A stretch of DNA of 64,000 nucleotides from Malaya genurostris (taxonomy: Eukaryota; Arthropoda; Insecta; Diptera; Culicidae), in contig NC_080572.1 in assembly GCF_030247185.1 (NCBI RefSeq), positions 127,474,405 through 127,538,404 of the forward strand, given 5' to 3'. A program made the position numbers and the translations under genes. Below are positions 35,817-47,717 of this stretch, in pieces (position 1 is the first letter of the stretch; each line of letters starts with the position of its first letter). The notes beneath the pieces were generated by a model. It saw only the letters and a list, made by a program, of their open reading frames with translations, ran no database searches and was not told where the DNA came from.

Positions 35817-36136
35817 TCAAGGAAATGTATTATTTGGATGATTTTGATCTATTGATGAGGAGGTTTTATGCCTGCTGGAGAACAAGTTTGACAGAAATTA
35901 ATTCCAGTGGGCTTTTCCCAGATCCAAATAAAAGAATAAAAGATGAGGATGAAAACAAAGACATTCAGAGTAAAATATGACAACAGAAGAAGGCGCTATT
36001 AAGATTGAAACTGAAATTAAAAAGAGTGAATCAGATCATCCTGATGTGGTCTACCTTAAAAATCTTCTTACCAAGAAGGAAATGTTTGCCGAGCAAAAAG
36101 ATGTCGAAGCAAAAAAAATATCTTCAGTGAAATCTG
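35817..36136 (+). pseudogene. Unrecognised Lys/Glu-rich coding remnant
   Basis: One frame reads RRFYACWRTSLTEINSSGLF, PDPNKRIKDEDENKDI and stops at 35978-35980. An ATGA overlap opens the next frame, MTTEEGAIKIETEIKKSESD, HPDVVYLKNLLTKKEM, to 36136. Both parts look protein-like (charged, few rare codons), as if one gene carried a one-base shift. I do not recognise the family. It directly follows the LINE remnant but does not resemble LINE sequence. Could be a retrocopy fragment. Confidence 0.3.
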
Positions 36137-36872
36137 TTTAACTTCTTTCAAAATCACAATTGTAAGCATTTTTATTTTTACTGTAACATTTCCCGTACAT
36201 CAGAGAGTATTAACTAAGGATCAAGAGTATACCAAGTTAACTTGTGTTGGTAATTTGTATATTACGTACATTTTATTTGGTACGTATGTCATAGATCTAT
36301 GTATTCATATATGCAGTCCAACGAGTCTATCAAAGTGACTTGCAGGATTGAGTTTCAAACAATCTTTTTTAACAATAATTTATTCTCAAAAGAATTTTAA
36401 GCCTGACATTTTGAATGAAATATCAGTTTTGAACAAATTTTCACCAATGTTTGATGGAAAATTGTTTACATTTTATGAATGTAGATTTTAATTCCCTAAT
36501 AAAAAAGTTAGCAACATATTAGATTGCGCCTCACAAAAAAAGCAAAACTAAATCTTTTCTGTTACAAAAGCCGTTTCCCGAAAAAATAGATAGTTTTACG
36601 ACAACCTTCCATATCCATTGCCTTTCGCGTGTTAAATTAAAGGTTCCTATTTTGCCGATTCACTTATGAAAGGTACGTAAATCTTTATATCGTAATAATT
36701 TTTGCAAGAGGAAATCCATATAGGAATGTGTTTGTTGCTAATCAAATGTGTCAGTGGCAGTTTTAGACTAAGACACTTTTCTTGAATTGCAATTTTAAGC
36801 AGAATGAACTGATTGTTTATTTTCATATGGCCGATTTTTTTTTTATTAAAATCAGGAAAAGAACCGCATAAA
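36137..36872. other. No gene seen
   Basis: AT-rich sequence up to the target site of the LTR element. A 101-codon - strand frame at 36647-36952 shows no known motif and runs into the LTR. Confidence 0.5.
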
Positions 36873-36877
36873 AATAG

Positions 36878-37524
36878 TGTTGATGCACAATTGCATATGT
36901 CAGAAGACAAGTTTAAGTGAGCTTCACTGTACATGAAGTAGAAATCGATCAACGTTATTATTCGATCAGTTTTATTAGTAGTTGAGAGAGTTTGCGATTA
37001 CATTCGTCTGCGTTATAGACTTTCCGGCATATTCCACGTAATATGCTTTCCGGTAGAGACAAACTTTGTTCATATAATAATGTACGCAAACTATATAAGG
37101 GCAGTGCAGATCAGATCAGGCACGATACCTATTACGGTATTACGGTATTACGGTACTACAGTACTACGGTACTTCGATAGTATATTAAGTTTTTATATTT
37201 GTCGTGATTGTCGTAGGCATAGTAATTGTTTGTCATAGTCATTTTAATATACTAGTCAGTTAATCAGGAATAAACGCGTACCAGTTTATTACATCACATC
37301 CGAAGTGTTCCGCGGTGTCCCCACCCGTGCGAAAGCCGTACCATGGCTTAATGTATTCGAAGTGTCCGCAGTGTCCCAATCTGCACGAAAGCCGTCCCAG
37401 GCTTAAGTTGGAAGCCGTCCCAGGCTTAAGTTGGAAGCCGTCCCAGACTTCATATTTCCGTACAATTTAAACACAACGTAGGGTTCAGATGAGCCTCATC
37501 ATAATCGTGTGGTGAGCGCCATCA
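36878..37524 (+). repeat. 5' LTR
   Basis: The first 600 bp (36878-37477) appear identical to 39822-40421. It then reads GTAGGGTTCAGATGAGCC and ends near GCGCCATCA. Contains a promoter-like TATATAA at 37092-37098 and AATAAA at 37269-37274. It also has a tandem TTACGGTAT run (about 37134-37160) and a 23-bp tandem unit, AAGCCGTCCCAGGCTTAAG plus TTGG. Confidence 0.88.
37092..37098 (+). promoter_or_regulatory. TATA box in 5' LTR
   Basis: TATATAA followed about 20-25 bp later by CAGATCAGATCAGG, a plausible initiator. Identical copy at 40036 in the 3' LTR. Confidence 0.6.
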
Positions 37525-39821
37525 TAAATTTGGTGCCGTGACCAGGATTCTCCTTGCGAGACGAATGTAGAGTTACCAGAATTCTCCTTGCGAGACGAGC
37601 AATCAGTTACCAGTGTAATGTAATGTATCGGATGCGACGGTGGAAATGTGAAAATGCAGTTCAATTTGTCATGCGGTTTTTCATTAGCGTTCATAGTAAG
37701 AAGAAATAAGTGCAATTCCTAAGAAGAAAACGATAATCTATGATCACCACGTGGAAGGGTACGATTGCCTGCCCGAAACCGCCATTGTTAAAGTTTCAGA
37801 ACGACCTTCACTGTCATTTGCATTCTGTTCGCAATGAAATGGAAGTATTCGTGACAGCGCGCAGTTGTCTTTGTTTCGATTATGCTCACTATTTGATGTG
37901 CGGCGAAAACCCTGTCGATAGAAACGATAACCAGAAAGTACTCATTTCAGTGTAAAACTATTCCGCAAAACGAAAATGCTGTTTAGAAAATGTGTGTGAC
38001 ATGTGCCCAAAATGCCCGTAATGACAACGTTCCCATTTTGTCTTGAAACTCATCATCGGATAATAAAATTGCATGCACTTGTAACAGTTAAATCCCCACA
38101 GATTTCCGTTGAATAATGTCACTCTAACTGTGATACCTATTGAATATCAAAATGTGCGCACCTTCATTCACCCATCATGAAATACGAGCAGAATCCATCT
38201 CCGCCGTCTTTGTCATACGTCATACCCTCACGTAAAGAGCAAAAACAAACTGTCAAGCTGATAATTTTGCAAAATGTCGGTCGAAAGGTTCTGCGGTTTC
38301 GGATCGTTCGTGCTTTGTTTCATTCAGACCTGCTGAGGTGTTCCAATCATCTGGAATCTATAATCCATTTTGCGAAATGGAAACGACTCAACTGCGGTGC
38401 GTGCCAGTAAGTCATTCGGGCTTGTTTCTACAACAAGCAGCGGCATCCATTCACTTCGGGTTGAATTCAGCACAATTCAACCAAGTTCTATATTGAACCA
38501 TCAGTGTACTCATCCGATCAAGTACGAACTCCAAAAGCTCGAGTAGGAGATGAGTCGCCAGTCAACAAAGTTTGACATTGTGTTGAAGCATTCTTTAGAA
38601 TTCGGAGAAACAGTTTCCGGCGGTGTTCCTATCCGCTAACAAGCCGTCCCAGGCTTTGCAAGCCGTTCCAAGCTTAAGAGTGAAAGCTGTTCCAGGCCTC
38701 AACCATTACCAGCAATTCATCTTCTTTCGTATCATCGGAACAAAAGTACACAAAAAATTATCGTATGTTAGGAAACAGTTCAGCAAAAGTCGAAGCACTA
38801 TTCTCGTCAAAGCATCAGCAATGTTTTATTGGAAATCCATAGTCAACTTTCCCGATCGTCAGCATCAACTTCATGCACCAAACAGTTCCGCCAGTTAGAG
38901 GATCATTACAGCTACATATAATCACCATCACGTCAGAGAAGCAGTTTAGCCTCAATCTTCGTCATTGATGCCTCCGATGCACTCTTCCACCAGTATGCTG
39001 TACAATGTAAACAAAATCAGCCGTTGACAACCACATGCCAGAAGTGGTTTCGAGGTTCCAGCAACAAAGCAAGCAGGGATGGTTCAGTTTTTGATCGAGG
39101 TGATCAGAACTACCATCTCAACACTATTCCAAGTTAAGTATACAATCTAATTTAAAGGCAGCAGAAACTGATCCGTCCTCCCATACAGGCAACGTTGTAA
39201 TAGTCAACATTACCGCAGATCATAATTCATCACCACCAAGGGTGAAGCAGAACTACGGAGACGGTTAACAGAAGGAATTCAACTACCAGATTTTCATTAA
39301 AGAAAGTGGATCCCTGTATCAGTTGTAGTCTACTAGATCATCAGCTCACTTGTCCTGCAGCAACAGTCCGTTTCCATGCAACAACACGCTGTTCGAGGAA
39401 GTTTATCCCAGTCAACAACATTGCTACGGTCTTAGCAATCATCGCGGCTCATCGCAGTGGTGGAACCAGCGGAGTCGCTCGGGTCTTGTCTTATCGACGC
39501 CGGCTGCATAGCAGTTGACGGAGTCGAATTCAAGTCTCCCGTCCTCGACGCCCATGGTTCGCCAAAGGATCATCGAGTACCAGCAAGCAGCATACTAAAA
39601 TTATTGTGAATAGCAAATACAGAGAATTTGTAATGAACAGGCTAGTTAGGCAAATAGAACTCGTACAGTAATTTTGGATATGTAATAACAGTAGGCAGTT
39701 CAGAAATCGCATATAGTATTACACAGCAGTAATGAGTCTCAATTGTATCATGCTAAGATAGGTCAGTTCATTGACATCAGATAAAGTTTGTTGAAAGCGT
39801 AGTCTTTCAAGGCGGGCGGTA
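37525..39821 (+). other. Internal region of LTR element, non-coding
   Basis: Starts with the PBS-like motif and a duplicated GATTCTCCTTGCGAGACGA (37545-37605). Contains only short open frames (up to about 91 codons) with no protease, RT, RNase H or integrase motif. AAGCCGTCCCAGGC-type words from the LTR recur near 38640-38700. The GC content is higher than in flanking DNA. Confidence 0.75.
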
Positions 39822-40569
39822 TGTTGATGCACAATTGCATATGTCAGAAGACAAGTTTAAGTGAGCTTCACTGTACATGAAGTAGAAATCGATCAACGTT
39901 ATTATTCGATCAGTTTTATTAGTAGTTGAGAGAGTTTGCGATTACATTCGTCTGCGTTATAGACTTTCCGGCATATTCCACGTAATATGCTTTCCGGTAG
40001 AGACAAACTTTGTTCATATAATAATGTACGCAAACTATATAAGGGCAGTGCAGATCAGATCAGGCACGATACCTATTACGGTATTACGGTATTACGGTAC
40101 TACAGTACTACGGTACTTCGATAGTATATTAAGTTTTTATATTTGTCGTGATTGTCGTAGGCATAGTAATTGTTTGTCATAGTCATTTTAATATACTAGT
40201 CAGTTAATCAGGAATAAACGCGTACCAGTTTATTACATCACATCCGAAGTGTTCCGCGGTGTCCCCACCCGTGCGAAAGCCGTACCATGGCTTAATGTAT
40301 TCGAAGTGTCCGCAGTGTCCCAATCTGCACGAAAGCCGTCCCAGGCTTAAGTTGGAAGCCGTCCCAGGCTTAAGTTGGAAGCCGTCCCAGACTTCATATT
40401 TCCGTACAATTTAAACACAACAACCCGTTAGTTGCATTGCTGTTCGCTATCGGTTTACTGCAGTGCGAATGCAAGTAAGATCGACCGACAAAATACTGCC
40501 GTCGCTTCGCGGAAATATCCTGGTGAGGATTTAATTAAACACAACGTAGGGTCCCGGCTAGCGCCAACA
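39822..40569 (+). repeat. 3' LTR
   Basis: Identical by eye to the 5' LTR for 600 bp. A 124-bp segment (40422-40545) then follows that the 5' LTR lacks. It ends in a second TAAACACAACGTAGGG, then TCCCGGCTAGCGCCAACA and the target duplication. Confidence 0.88.
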
Positions 40570-40574
40570 AATAG

Positions 40575-41205
40575 TTATCTAACGCTTCGCTCGAATATCG
40601 TGCGTTTTAGTTTTCAACTTCGCGCGGATTTCGCGCGTTTTGATTTTGAAATTTTTCGTAACAACCCTGAAAATTTTTTCGAACTGTGTACGAACGAATC
40701 TACACTTTCGTTCGAGCTCGAATTTTGCATTCTTTATTCCGTTCGACTTGTACGATTCGATCGACTCAAAGCTGTCAACACTACTTACACGTATATTATA
40801 CACGTATATTGTACACGAAACCGTCACACTTGTATAAACAAATTATAACGATTCTATACCGAACAGAAGTAATACGTACGCAAGTCCATCGAGGATTGTT
40901 CGAAAATTGAACAACTCGAACGAATGATATTCGAGTTCATACCCAACTCGAACGAAATACTGAATGGAAATTGCACATTCGATCGGAATATTTCGAATCG
41001 ATCGACGTACAGAATAGGCGTGTATATGAGAAAGGCAAAACCCCGAAACCCAACACAAATTTTTTAACTCGAATCTGAACCATACCCGTTGATAATGAAC
41101 TAATCGGCACTCGTACCCGACAAACATATCTTTCTCTGTACCCGAACTAGATCAATACCCGTCGGGTTTTGGTTTTGGGTGCAAATATCCGAAACCCGAC
41201 CATCT
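40575..41205. other. No gene; CCCGTACCCGA-type repeat at the end
   Basis: Overlapping frames on both strands at 40579-41127 are rich in R, I and Y and show no motif. From about 41040 to 41205 the sequence matches the repeat at 32926-33070. Confidence 0.45.
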
Positions 41206-41252
41206 CTAAAACATACATACATATATACATACATTCATATATACATGCATAT
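41206..41252 (+). repeat. TACA microsatellite
   Basis: CATACATACATATATACATA run, parallel to 32795-32925. Confidence 0.85.
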
Positions 41253-41759
41253 TTTGCTGATTGTTTGCACTCGTAAAAACTGTGAAGTTGATTCTTTTCA
41301 GAATTTAAAACATGCTACAAAAAACTAATGAGCTGTAATATGCATATTAAAGGATTCAATGAATTAGTTTTGCCTTTACTCTTCAATGTTTATGTTCATA
41401 CGTCAACAGAACCACTTTACGAAATTAGCAGTAGTATTGAACTGATTTGCACTAAGTGCGGCTTGTAAATACCGTAGACAATGTTGCTGTGAACATAAGC
41501 AAATAGAACTTCTGCCGATTTTCTTTATGCGTCGGCTCTCACAAAATGACAATCACGTTCATCAGAATTCAGCTAATTACATAAACATAAATCACATTTT
41601 TGAAATAACTATTTATTGGAATATGAGTTAAAATTAAATTAAAAGGATTTAAACTGGGTGTTCAGCCACAAGTGGTGACTTTTCAGCCCTATTATATACA
41701 TGATTTGGTTCCGCAATTCTGTAATTTTTTGTCTAGGTTAAATTGTAAACCTAAACGAT

Positions 41760-42800
41760 TCAATTGAAGATTGCATCGATTTTTGTCGGAATTATAATAT
41801 TATGTGACATTACATCTAATGGTTCTATTTTTGTGAGTCTATCTAACTCATTTGTATTAAACCAGGGAGGAAGCTTCAAAATCATTTTCAGAATTTTATT
41901 CTGAATCCTTTGAAGCGTTTTCTTCCTGGTGGAACAACAACTTGACCAAATTGGTACTGCATAAAGCATGACTGGTCTGAAAATTTGTTTATAAATTAAT
42001 AATTTGTTTTTTAGACAGAGCTTAGCATTTCTGTTTATAAGAGGATATAAACATTTAATATATTTATTAAACTTTGCCTGGATTCCTTCAATGTGATCCT
42101 TGAAAGTGAATTTTTTGTCATACGTTAAACCTAAGTGTTTTGCTTGATCAGACCATGTCAATTCCAAGCCATTCAATTTGAGAATGTGATTATTGTTTGG
42201 TTTAAGAAACTAAGCTCTTGGCTTATGAGGAAAGATAATTAATTACGTTTTTGTTGCATTTGGTTTAATTTTCCATTTTAACAGGTAATCACTGAAAATA
42301 TTCGAGTTTCTTTGTAGGCGACTGCAGATCACTCTTAGATTTCTACCTGTGGCTAACATGCTTATGTCGTCACAGAATAGCGATTTCTGACAACCAACGG
42401 GTAAATTTGGAAGATCAGAATTGAAAATATTATACAAGATTGGAGCGACGCTCGAACCCTGCGGAATACCTGCTCGTGCGGGTAGCAATTCAGATTTACA
42501 ATTCTGATAGCTAACCTGAAGAGTGCGATCAGTTAAATAATTTTTAGTCATTTTGATCAAATAAATAGGAAACTGGGAATGATACATTTTTGTTATTAAA
42601 CTTTTGTGCCAAACACTGTCGAAGGCTTATGCAATGTCTAGGAGAGCAACCCCAGTGTATAACCCCGAGGATTTATTTGCTTTTATCATGTTCGTTACTC
42701 TTACAAGTTGATGAGTAGTTGAATGTTCATGACGAAATCCAAACTGCTATGGTAAAAAATTGAATTCTCATTTATATGAGACATCATTCCCAACAAGATT
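41760..42800 (-). pseudogene. Juan-like LINE ORF2, reverse transcriptase and C-terminus
   Basis: FGFRHEHSTTHQLVRVTNMI, GVALLDIA*AFDSVWHKSLI (stop inside), FPIYLIKMTKNYLTDRTLQV, ARAGIPQGSSVAPILYNIFN and KSLFCDDISMLATGR, where the usual [YF]ADD reads FCDD. Then LELTWSDQAKHLGLTYDKKF, LKNKLLIYKQIFRPVMLYAV, PIWSSCCSTRKKTLQRIQNK. A degraded but complete RT order. Confidence 0.88.
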
Positions 42801-43088
42801 TTTTTTTTAAAGTTTACTGATAGAAGAAAGTAAACTAATTGGTCGATAACTTGATGTTTCTGCTGGCTTTTTTTTCAAATAAAATGGTGGACACTCTCGA
42901 ACTGCTGAGTAAGTTTTTGAGCTTTTTTGTCATTTGTAAGAAGTATTTGATTTCCTTCCTTGAGAGCAGGAATTGGTTTCTGAGGTTTCTTAGGAACCTT
43001 AGAGAGTGTCCAGAAAGGTTTAGAATAAGGTTTAATTTGTTCAACTCCTTTAGCAAAACTTTGATTTCGCAAAAGAATAAATCTATGT

Positions 43089-44028
43089 TTAATTTCTTTC
43101 GAAATCCATAGTTAAGTTTTTCATAGTAGGATCACGAGAACGTTGATATTGTCGTCGACGAAGATTCTTCAACCGATTGAGCAGTTGAAGATTGTCATCG
43201 ATGATAGGAGAATTTAATATAGTTTGAGCTTTGGGAACTGAAAGATTTATAGCTTCAATAATGTAATGATTCAAATTATCAATTGCTGTGTCGATGTCCG
43301 CAGAATTTTCTAAAATAGTTTCAAGATCCACATGATTTTCAATGTGAGATCTGGAATCTAACCTATTAGCTCTATGATAGTTGAATATAGAACTAATTGG
43401 ATTAATTAAAGCTTCGTTGCAAAGTCTGAATGTTACAGGAAGATGATCTGAGTCAAAGTCAGCATGTGTAATCGGTTCACTACAAATGTGACTTTGATCT
43501 GTTAGAATCAGATCAATTGTAGACGGGTTTTTCACGGAAGAGAAACAAGTCGGATTACTGGGATGAAGAACTGTGAAGTAACCAGCTGAGAGTTGATTAT
43601 GAAGTATTTTACCATTACTGTTATTTTGCCTACAATTCCACTGGACATGCTTAGCATTTAATTTATTACGAAAAATTTCGGTCGATACGTGTGAGTTTTT
43701 AAACATCGCTTTTGAAGAAATTCAATTGTTCGCCGGTGCATTGGAATGGCAAATATGCTCCAGCAATGAAATAAATTCCATGAATGGTTTCAACTTCGAT
43801 TCCCAAGCTTTCAATAACTTTAGTATTGAAAGAAGGTAAAATTCGATGTTTAATTTGCCGTTGGACAAAAATGTCAACTCCACCACCCATTCCAGCAAAC
43901 CTGTCAAAACGATGAATCACATAATGTGGACTGTTTTTTAGTTTGACATTTGGTTTAAGAAATGTTTCTGTCACCATTTTTAAAGATCTAGCATTCCAAT
44001 TTAAAATATTCAAATAATTATTTAACAT
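43089..44028 (-). pseudogene. Juan-like LINE ORF2, endonuclease and linker part
   Basis: Start LNILNWNARSLK, then (after a deletion) VTETFLKPNVKLKNS, VIHRFDRFAGMGGGVDIFVQ, then (shifted) AKHVQWNCRQNNSNGKILHN and STIDLILTDQ, DFDSDHLPVTFRL. The SDHLPV box is the catalytic Asp-His end of the APE-type endonuclease. The linker ends with RRRQYQRSRDPTMKNLTMDF. Two frame breaks, at about 43700 and 43089, disable it. Confidence 0.85.
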
Positions 44029-44485
44029 TCATTATAATATTATTTGCAAATTGCCATCCAATTTGAAAAGGTTTAATAAGGGATGAAAATGAATTCATTC
44101 GGATGATCAGTTGAAAAGGTTGATCTTATTTTCCGTTATATCGCCTAAATCGACTTCGTTTAAAGAAGCGAATGGCACCTGTCTACCTGTTACACTAGTG
44201 TAACTGCCAATAGAAGAAGATGACGTGGCCGATCTACCTATTAATAAATTGTTTTCGTTAGAAGATGAACTGGAAGGTCTTTCTGTGTTTTGATTGTTTA
44301 CATTAGAAGAATTAAGTGGTAGTTGTCTACCTGTTACCGAAGCGTAACTGTCATTAGAAGAAGATGATGACGAGGTCGAACGAATATTTGGTTTGATTCA
44401 ATGCACATCAGTCGTAGCAGAACAATATGCGTTTGTGACATATTACAGTTTGTTGCTTTTATTTTTTCATTCAACAATTAAGGAT

Positions 44486-44618
44486 AAAGATCCTAACTCT
44501 CATCGATTCTAACTAAAACTTGGAGAACGAGTTTTTTAAACCCATTTTAAGAACAAAGATCCTTACTCTCAATGATCCTAACTAAAACTTGGAGAACGAG
44601 TTTTTTAAACCCATTATC
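44486..44618 (+). repeat. Tandem duplication, 69-bp unit x2
   Basis: AAAGATCCTAACTCTCATCG ... and AAAGATCCTTACTCTCAATG ..., each continuing with AACTAAAACTTGGAGAACGA and GTTTTTTAAACCCATT. The second half of the unit is identical. Confidence 0.9.
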
Positions 44619-44799
44619 TACTCAAAATTCAAAATGCATTTGAAATGTATAAATTCGTTCACATCATATATGGATATGTATCATCATGTACTTACATATG
44701 ATTTCGTTGGTAATAAATATTAGTTCCAAAATGGAATTAACACTCACAACGACTCAACTGATTTTCTCAAACTTTGATTTGGCTTACGATCTATTTTAG

Positions 44800-45440
44800 A
44801 ATTTGATCTGGATCGTAATTACAGGGTGTTTGAAATTTTAGTTTTTTCGATCGCGCCATCTATGAGAAAAGTTAGAACACATATTTTTATTTTTTTTGCA
44901 CATTTTACCCCATAATTCCAGAACCTTAAGTCGGATCCAAACAAAATTTATGAATTTTGTATGGGACCAAAAGACCTTTAATTTGAATCTAAGTTTGTGA
45001 AAATCGGTCAAACCATCGCTGAGAATAGTTAGTGCAAAAAAACGTTACATACACATATACGCACGACATTTTGCTTACTCGACGAACTGAGTCGAATGGT
45101 ATATGACACTCGACCCTCCGGGCCTCGGTTCAAAAGTCGGTTTACACAGTGATTGCATAATCTTTTGATATGAGAAAGGCCAAAAGCTCAAAATAAGGTA
45201 ATCCGGAACTACAGGGAGAAGTGTGTTTAAAATTTCAAAATTTAGACCGATGTTGAAAAAAAAACTGAAAAAAATCTTCTATTTTTGGCACGAAAATATT
45301 TCGATTCTTATATTTTGCTAGTTTGTGCCCGAACAAACTTCCCTGTTTCTATTCAATGGGATTTTTTCATGAATACCATAGTAATATTGCTGAGAATACA
45401 AGTCACATGAGAAAGGCATCATTGGATTAAAACAGGGTTT
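44800..45440 (+). repeat. Mosquito interspersed repeat
   Basis: CCAGAACCTTAAGTCGGATC, AATCTAAGTTTGTGAAAATC, TACTCGACGAACTGAGTCGA, CACTCGACCCTCCGGGCCTC, and an end ATGAGAAAGGCATCATTGGA, TTAAAACAGGGTTTTT. Confidence 0.75.
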
Positions 45441-46600
45441 TTCTAATCGGAAAAAATTCAATCAAATGCCTGGGATTTATATAACATTCGAATCCAGTTT
45501 ATGTTAACGTTAAAATCGATAATATCATTTAAGAGAAATCGACGTGAGTTACCACTACTTTACCGAAATCGATGTCTTTCAAATCTACTTCCGGAACTTT
45601 TGGAACCGAAAGCCGAATACCATAACTGAGTATACATTACTGAAGTGAATTTTTTTGGCCATTAACAAACATGAATTTGAATAGTTTAGAGATCAGTTTT
45701 GAAAATTTTGTATTTTTTGGGGACATCTTTGATGGTCTGGAAATTTGAATCCTCATCACCTGGAGGTCGTAGCATGTCGAGAGCAAATATTGATTCATTT
45801 TAATACGCTTTCGATAATTTGGTAATGTTAATGTTTTAAATATAATGTTTATCAATAAAAGATATTAATTTATAAAAGTAATTTATTTCTTTCGATAAGA
45901 GATACATTTCTTATCATTGTGTATGCTGATGTATTTTCACAATAACAGTACAACGTATATATTGTTCTGGTATGAGCTGATTTTGGTTCGGAAATCAATC
46001 CTTTCCGCGTTTTAATGACCTCCACAAACTGATCAAATCATCATTTGATGCCTCCCTCACTGCGAATCAATGGTAAGTAAGAAACATAATGAAGACATTA
46101 AACATTTTTATTGCCCAAATCATCACATAGCTGCACCGTGCAGATTTATCATCGATTCGGTAGAGTTCTTGGTAAAAACACTTAAAATTATATTCAACTG
46201 TCGGAGAATTGTTTTGCTTAATATGAGTAGGAAACAGAAAGCTCCTCACAGCGGTATATGGTCTGTGGCTGCGCTCCGTCCCATAAATTAACTGCGTGTG
46301 TTTGGTGTGAAAGAAGCTGCACCAGGTTCAGTGTATATGGAAACCCTATATCTTGTCATAAATTTTTCAATATTATATGTGCTCGTAAAATACTATCCAA
46401 CTGATCTGACCCACACAATTCGAATGAACCCTGAAGAATTTCGTTAAATAAACTGTAGCAAAAGGTATTCAGAATATGAAGGTTCGAAGAAGAAGTGCAC
46501 AGAAGTTCACATTTTCAATACAGTTAAATTCTACCATTTATAAATTTATAGAATTTCACTAGACAGCCGAGTGCAATTCACAGTCGAGATCCGAAAAATT
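45441..46600. other. No gene identified
   Basis: AT-rich with short frames on both strands (45637-45855, 46067-46291) lacking motifs. Confidence 0.5.
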
Positions 46601-47200
46601 GATGCAAATGCAATATATATATTACAGCAGAAATTCCCCGAAATGCAACAACTTAAAAAAGTTTAGAAAAGTTTTTTTTTACAGATTTCTGTTTCAGATT
46701 TGAATTTAAGTTAGTAAAAATCTATTCAATCATAGGTGACAAAGTGAAGAGAGCTACATTTGATCACATTTGATAACTATTGTCGGTACTTCCGCAACTA
46801 AACGCTGGATATCGGTATAGTGACATTCGGTTCATTCAACCATAAACTAATATGACCTACAAATTTTTTGACGATTCTCTATGACGATACGAATTCTGGA
46901 GAAAAATGTACCGATAGTCGGACTAGGATAAAATGCAGTAAATTATTTATGGGACTCTCAATGGTTTATTTGGTTACAGACTCTCATGGTCTGCAAACTA
47001 GAGAAAATCAGAAAAAAGAGAAAGAGGTAGCTTATGAACAAAGTATTCTTGAAAAAGACATTTTTATACTAAGCATCCTACATCCGGACCCAGGGCTTTG
47101 ATTCAAATGAAAATTGGGATATTCTTGTGGCATATGAAGACCTTTCATCACAGACTAATGGACATGACACTATGAGTAAATTCTTCTGAAAATAAATTTT
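46600..47200 (-). repeat. Mosquito interspersed repeat, related to 12985-13705
   Basis: Contains CAGCAGAAATTCCCCGAAAT, CTGGATATCGGTATAGTGAC and TTCGGTTCATTCAACCATAA. These are the complement of the words GTGTCACTATACCGTTATCC and GGGAAATTTCTGCTGTAATA in the 13-kb copy. Confidence 0.65.
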
Positions 47201-47240
47201 CGTTGGGCATTAGTTCCAGCTTCGCGAACTATTTACTATC

Positions 47241-47717
47241 GGTACACCCCATGTGTTATGTAAACCGCCATCTAACTTTTTGTTTTGAACTAGCGGTTAT
47301 TTCGACATTGGTAACCTTAATGTCACTTCTTATTTGACAGAAGATCGAATTATTAGTCGGAAATCGGATGTCGTTTGGCCGCCTCGGAACTGTGATTTGA
47401 CGCTGTTAGACTATTATCTTTGGGGGACTGTCAAAGATAAGTGTTATGTGGACAAGACAGAGACAATTCAAGCCTTGAAGGACAACATTCGTGCAGCCAT
47501 AGCTGAAATAAAGCTGCATACAATCGAAAATGTACTAAAAAACTGGACCGACCGTATGGTGTACTGCAAGGCCAGCCGAGGCAGCCATTTGAATGAAATT
47601 ATATTCCACAATTAACCGGAAGGATTGTACTTTAATATGAAAAAAATTTGAAATCGGATGAACCGTTTGTATTTTATTGCATTTTTGAAAAAAAAAGTTA
47701 AATGGCGGACCCTGTAC
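47241..47717 (+). mobile_element. Tc1/mariner-superfamily element, internally deleted
   Basis: The ends are inverted repeats: GTACACCCCATG...ACCGCCATCTAACTTTTT at 47242-47285 and AAAAAGTTAAATGGCGGACC then CTGTAC at 47693-47717. Between them only the transposase C-terminus remains (47334-47614): SDVVWPPRNCDLTLLDYYLW, GTVKDKCYVDKTETIQALKD and VYCKASRGSHLNEIIFHN. WPPR.CDLTPLDY.LWG is a hallmark of one branch of these transposases; the upstream catalytic domain is deleted. Confidence 0.85.

Larger units (their letters stand above)
36873..40574 (+). mobile_element. Non-autonomous Pao/BEL-type LTR retrotransposon
   Basis: Flanked by the 5-bp duplication AATAG (36873-36877 and 40570-40574). Two LTRs start TGTTGATGCACAATTGC; the 3' one ends CCAACA. 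Just inside the 5' LTR is TGGTGCCGTGACCAGG (37531-37546), a primer-binding/leader motif I associate with Pao/BEL elements. A purine-rich AAGGCGGGCGGTA precedes the 3' LTR. The internal 2.3 kb has no gag or pol frame, so the element must borrow proteins, as LARD/TRIM-like elements do. Its orientation cannot be read from genes and is taken from the TATA/poly(A) and PBS/PPT positions. Confidence 0.85.
41600..44400 (-). mobile_element. Juan-like (Jockey clade) LINE, nearly complete order, inactive
   Basis: On the - strand from 44400 down: the end of ORF1 with a duplicated S-rich motif (NDSYASVTGRQLP / IGSYTSVTGRQVP), then ORF2 starting MLNNYLNILNWNARSLK at 44028, endonuclease, linker, reverse transcriptase and C-terminal domain, ending in an A/T-rich tail near 41630. 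The order and wording resemble the Juan elements of mosquitoes. Stops and shifts interrupt ORF2 at several points, and about 50 residues are missing just after NWNARSLK. Confidence 0.85.
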
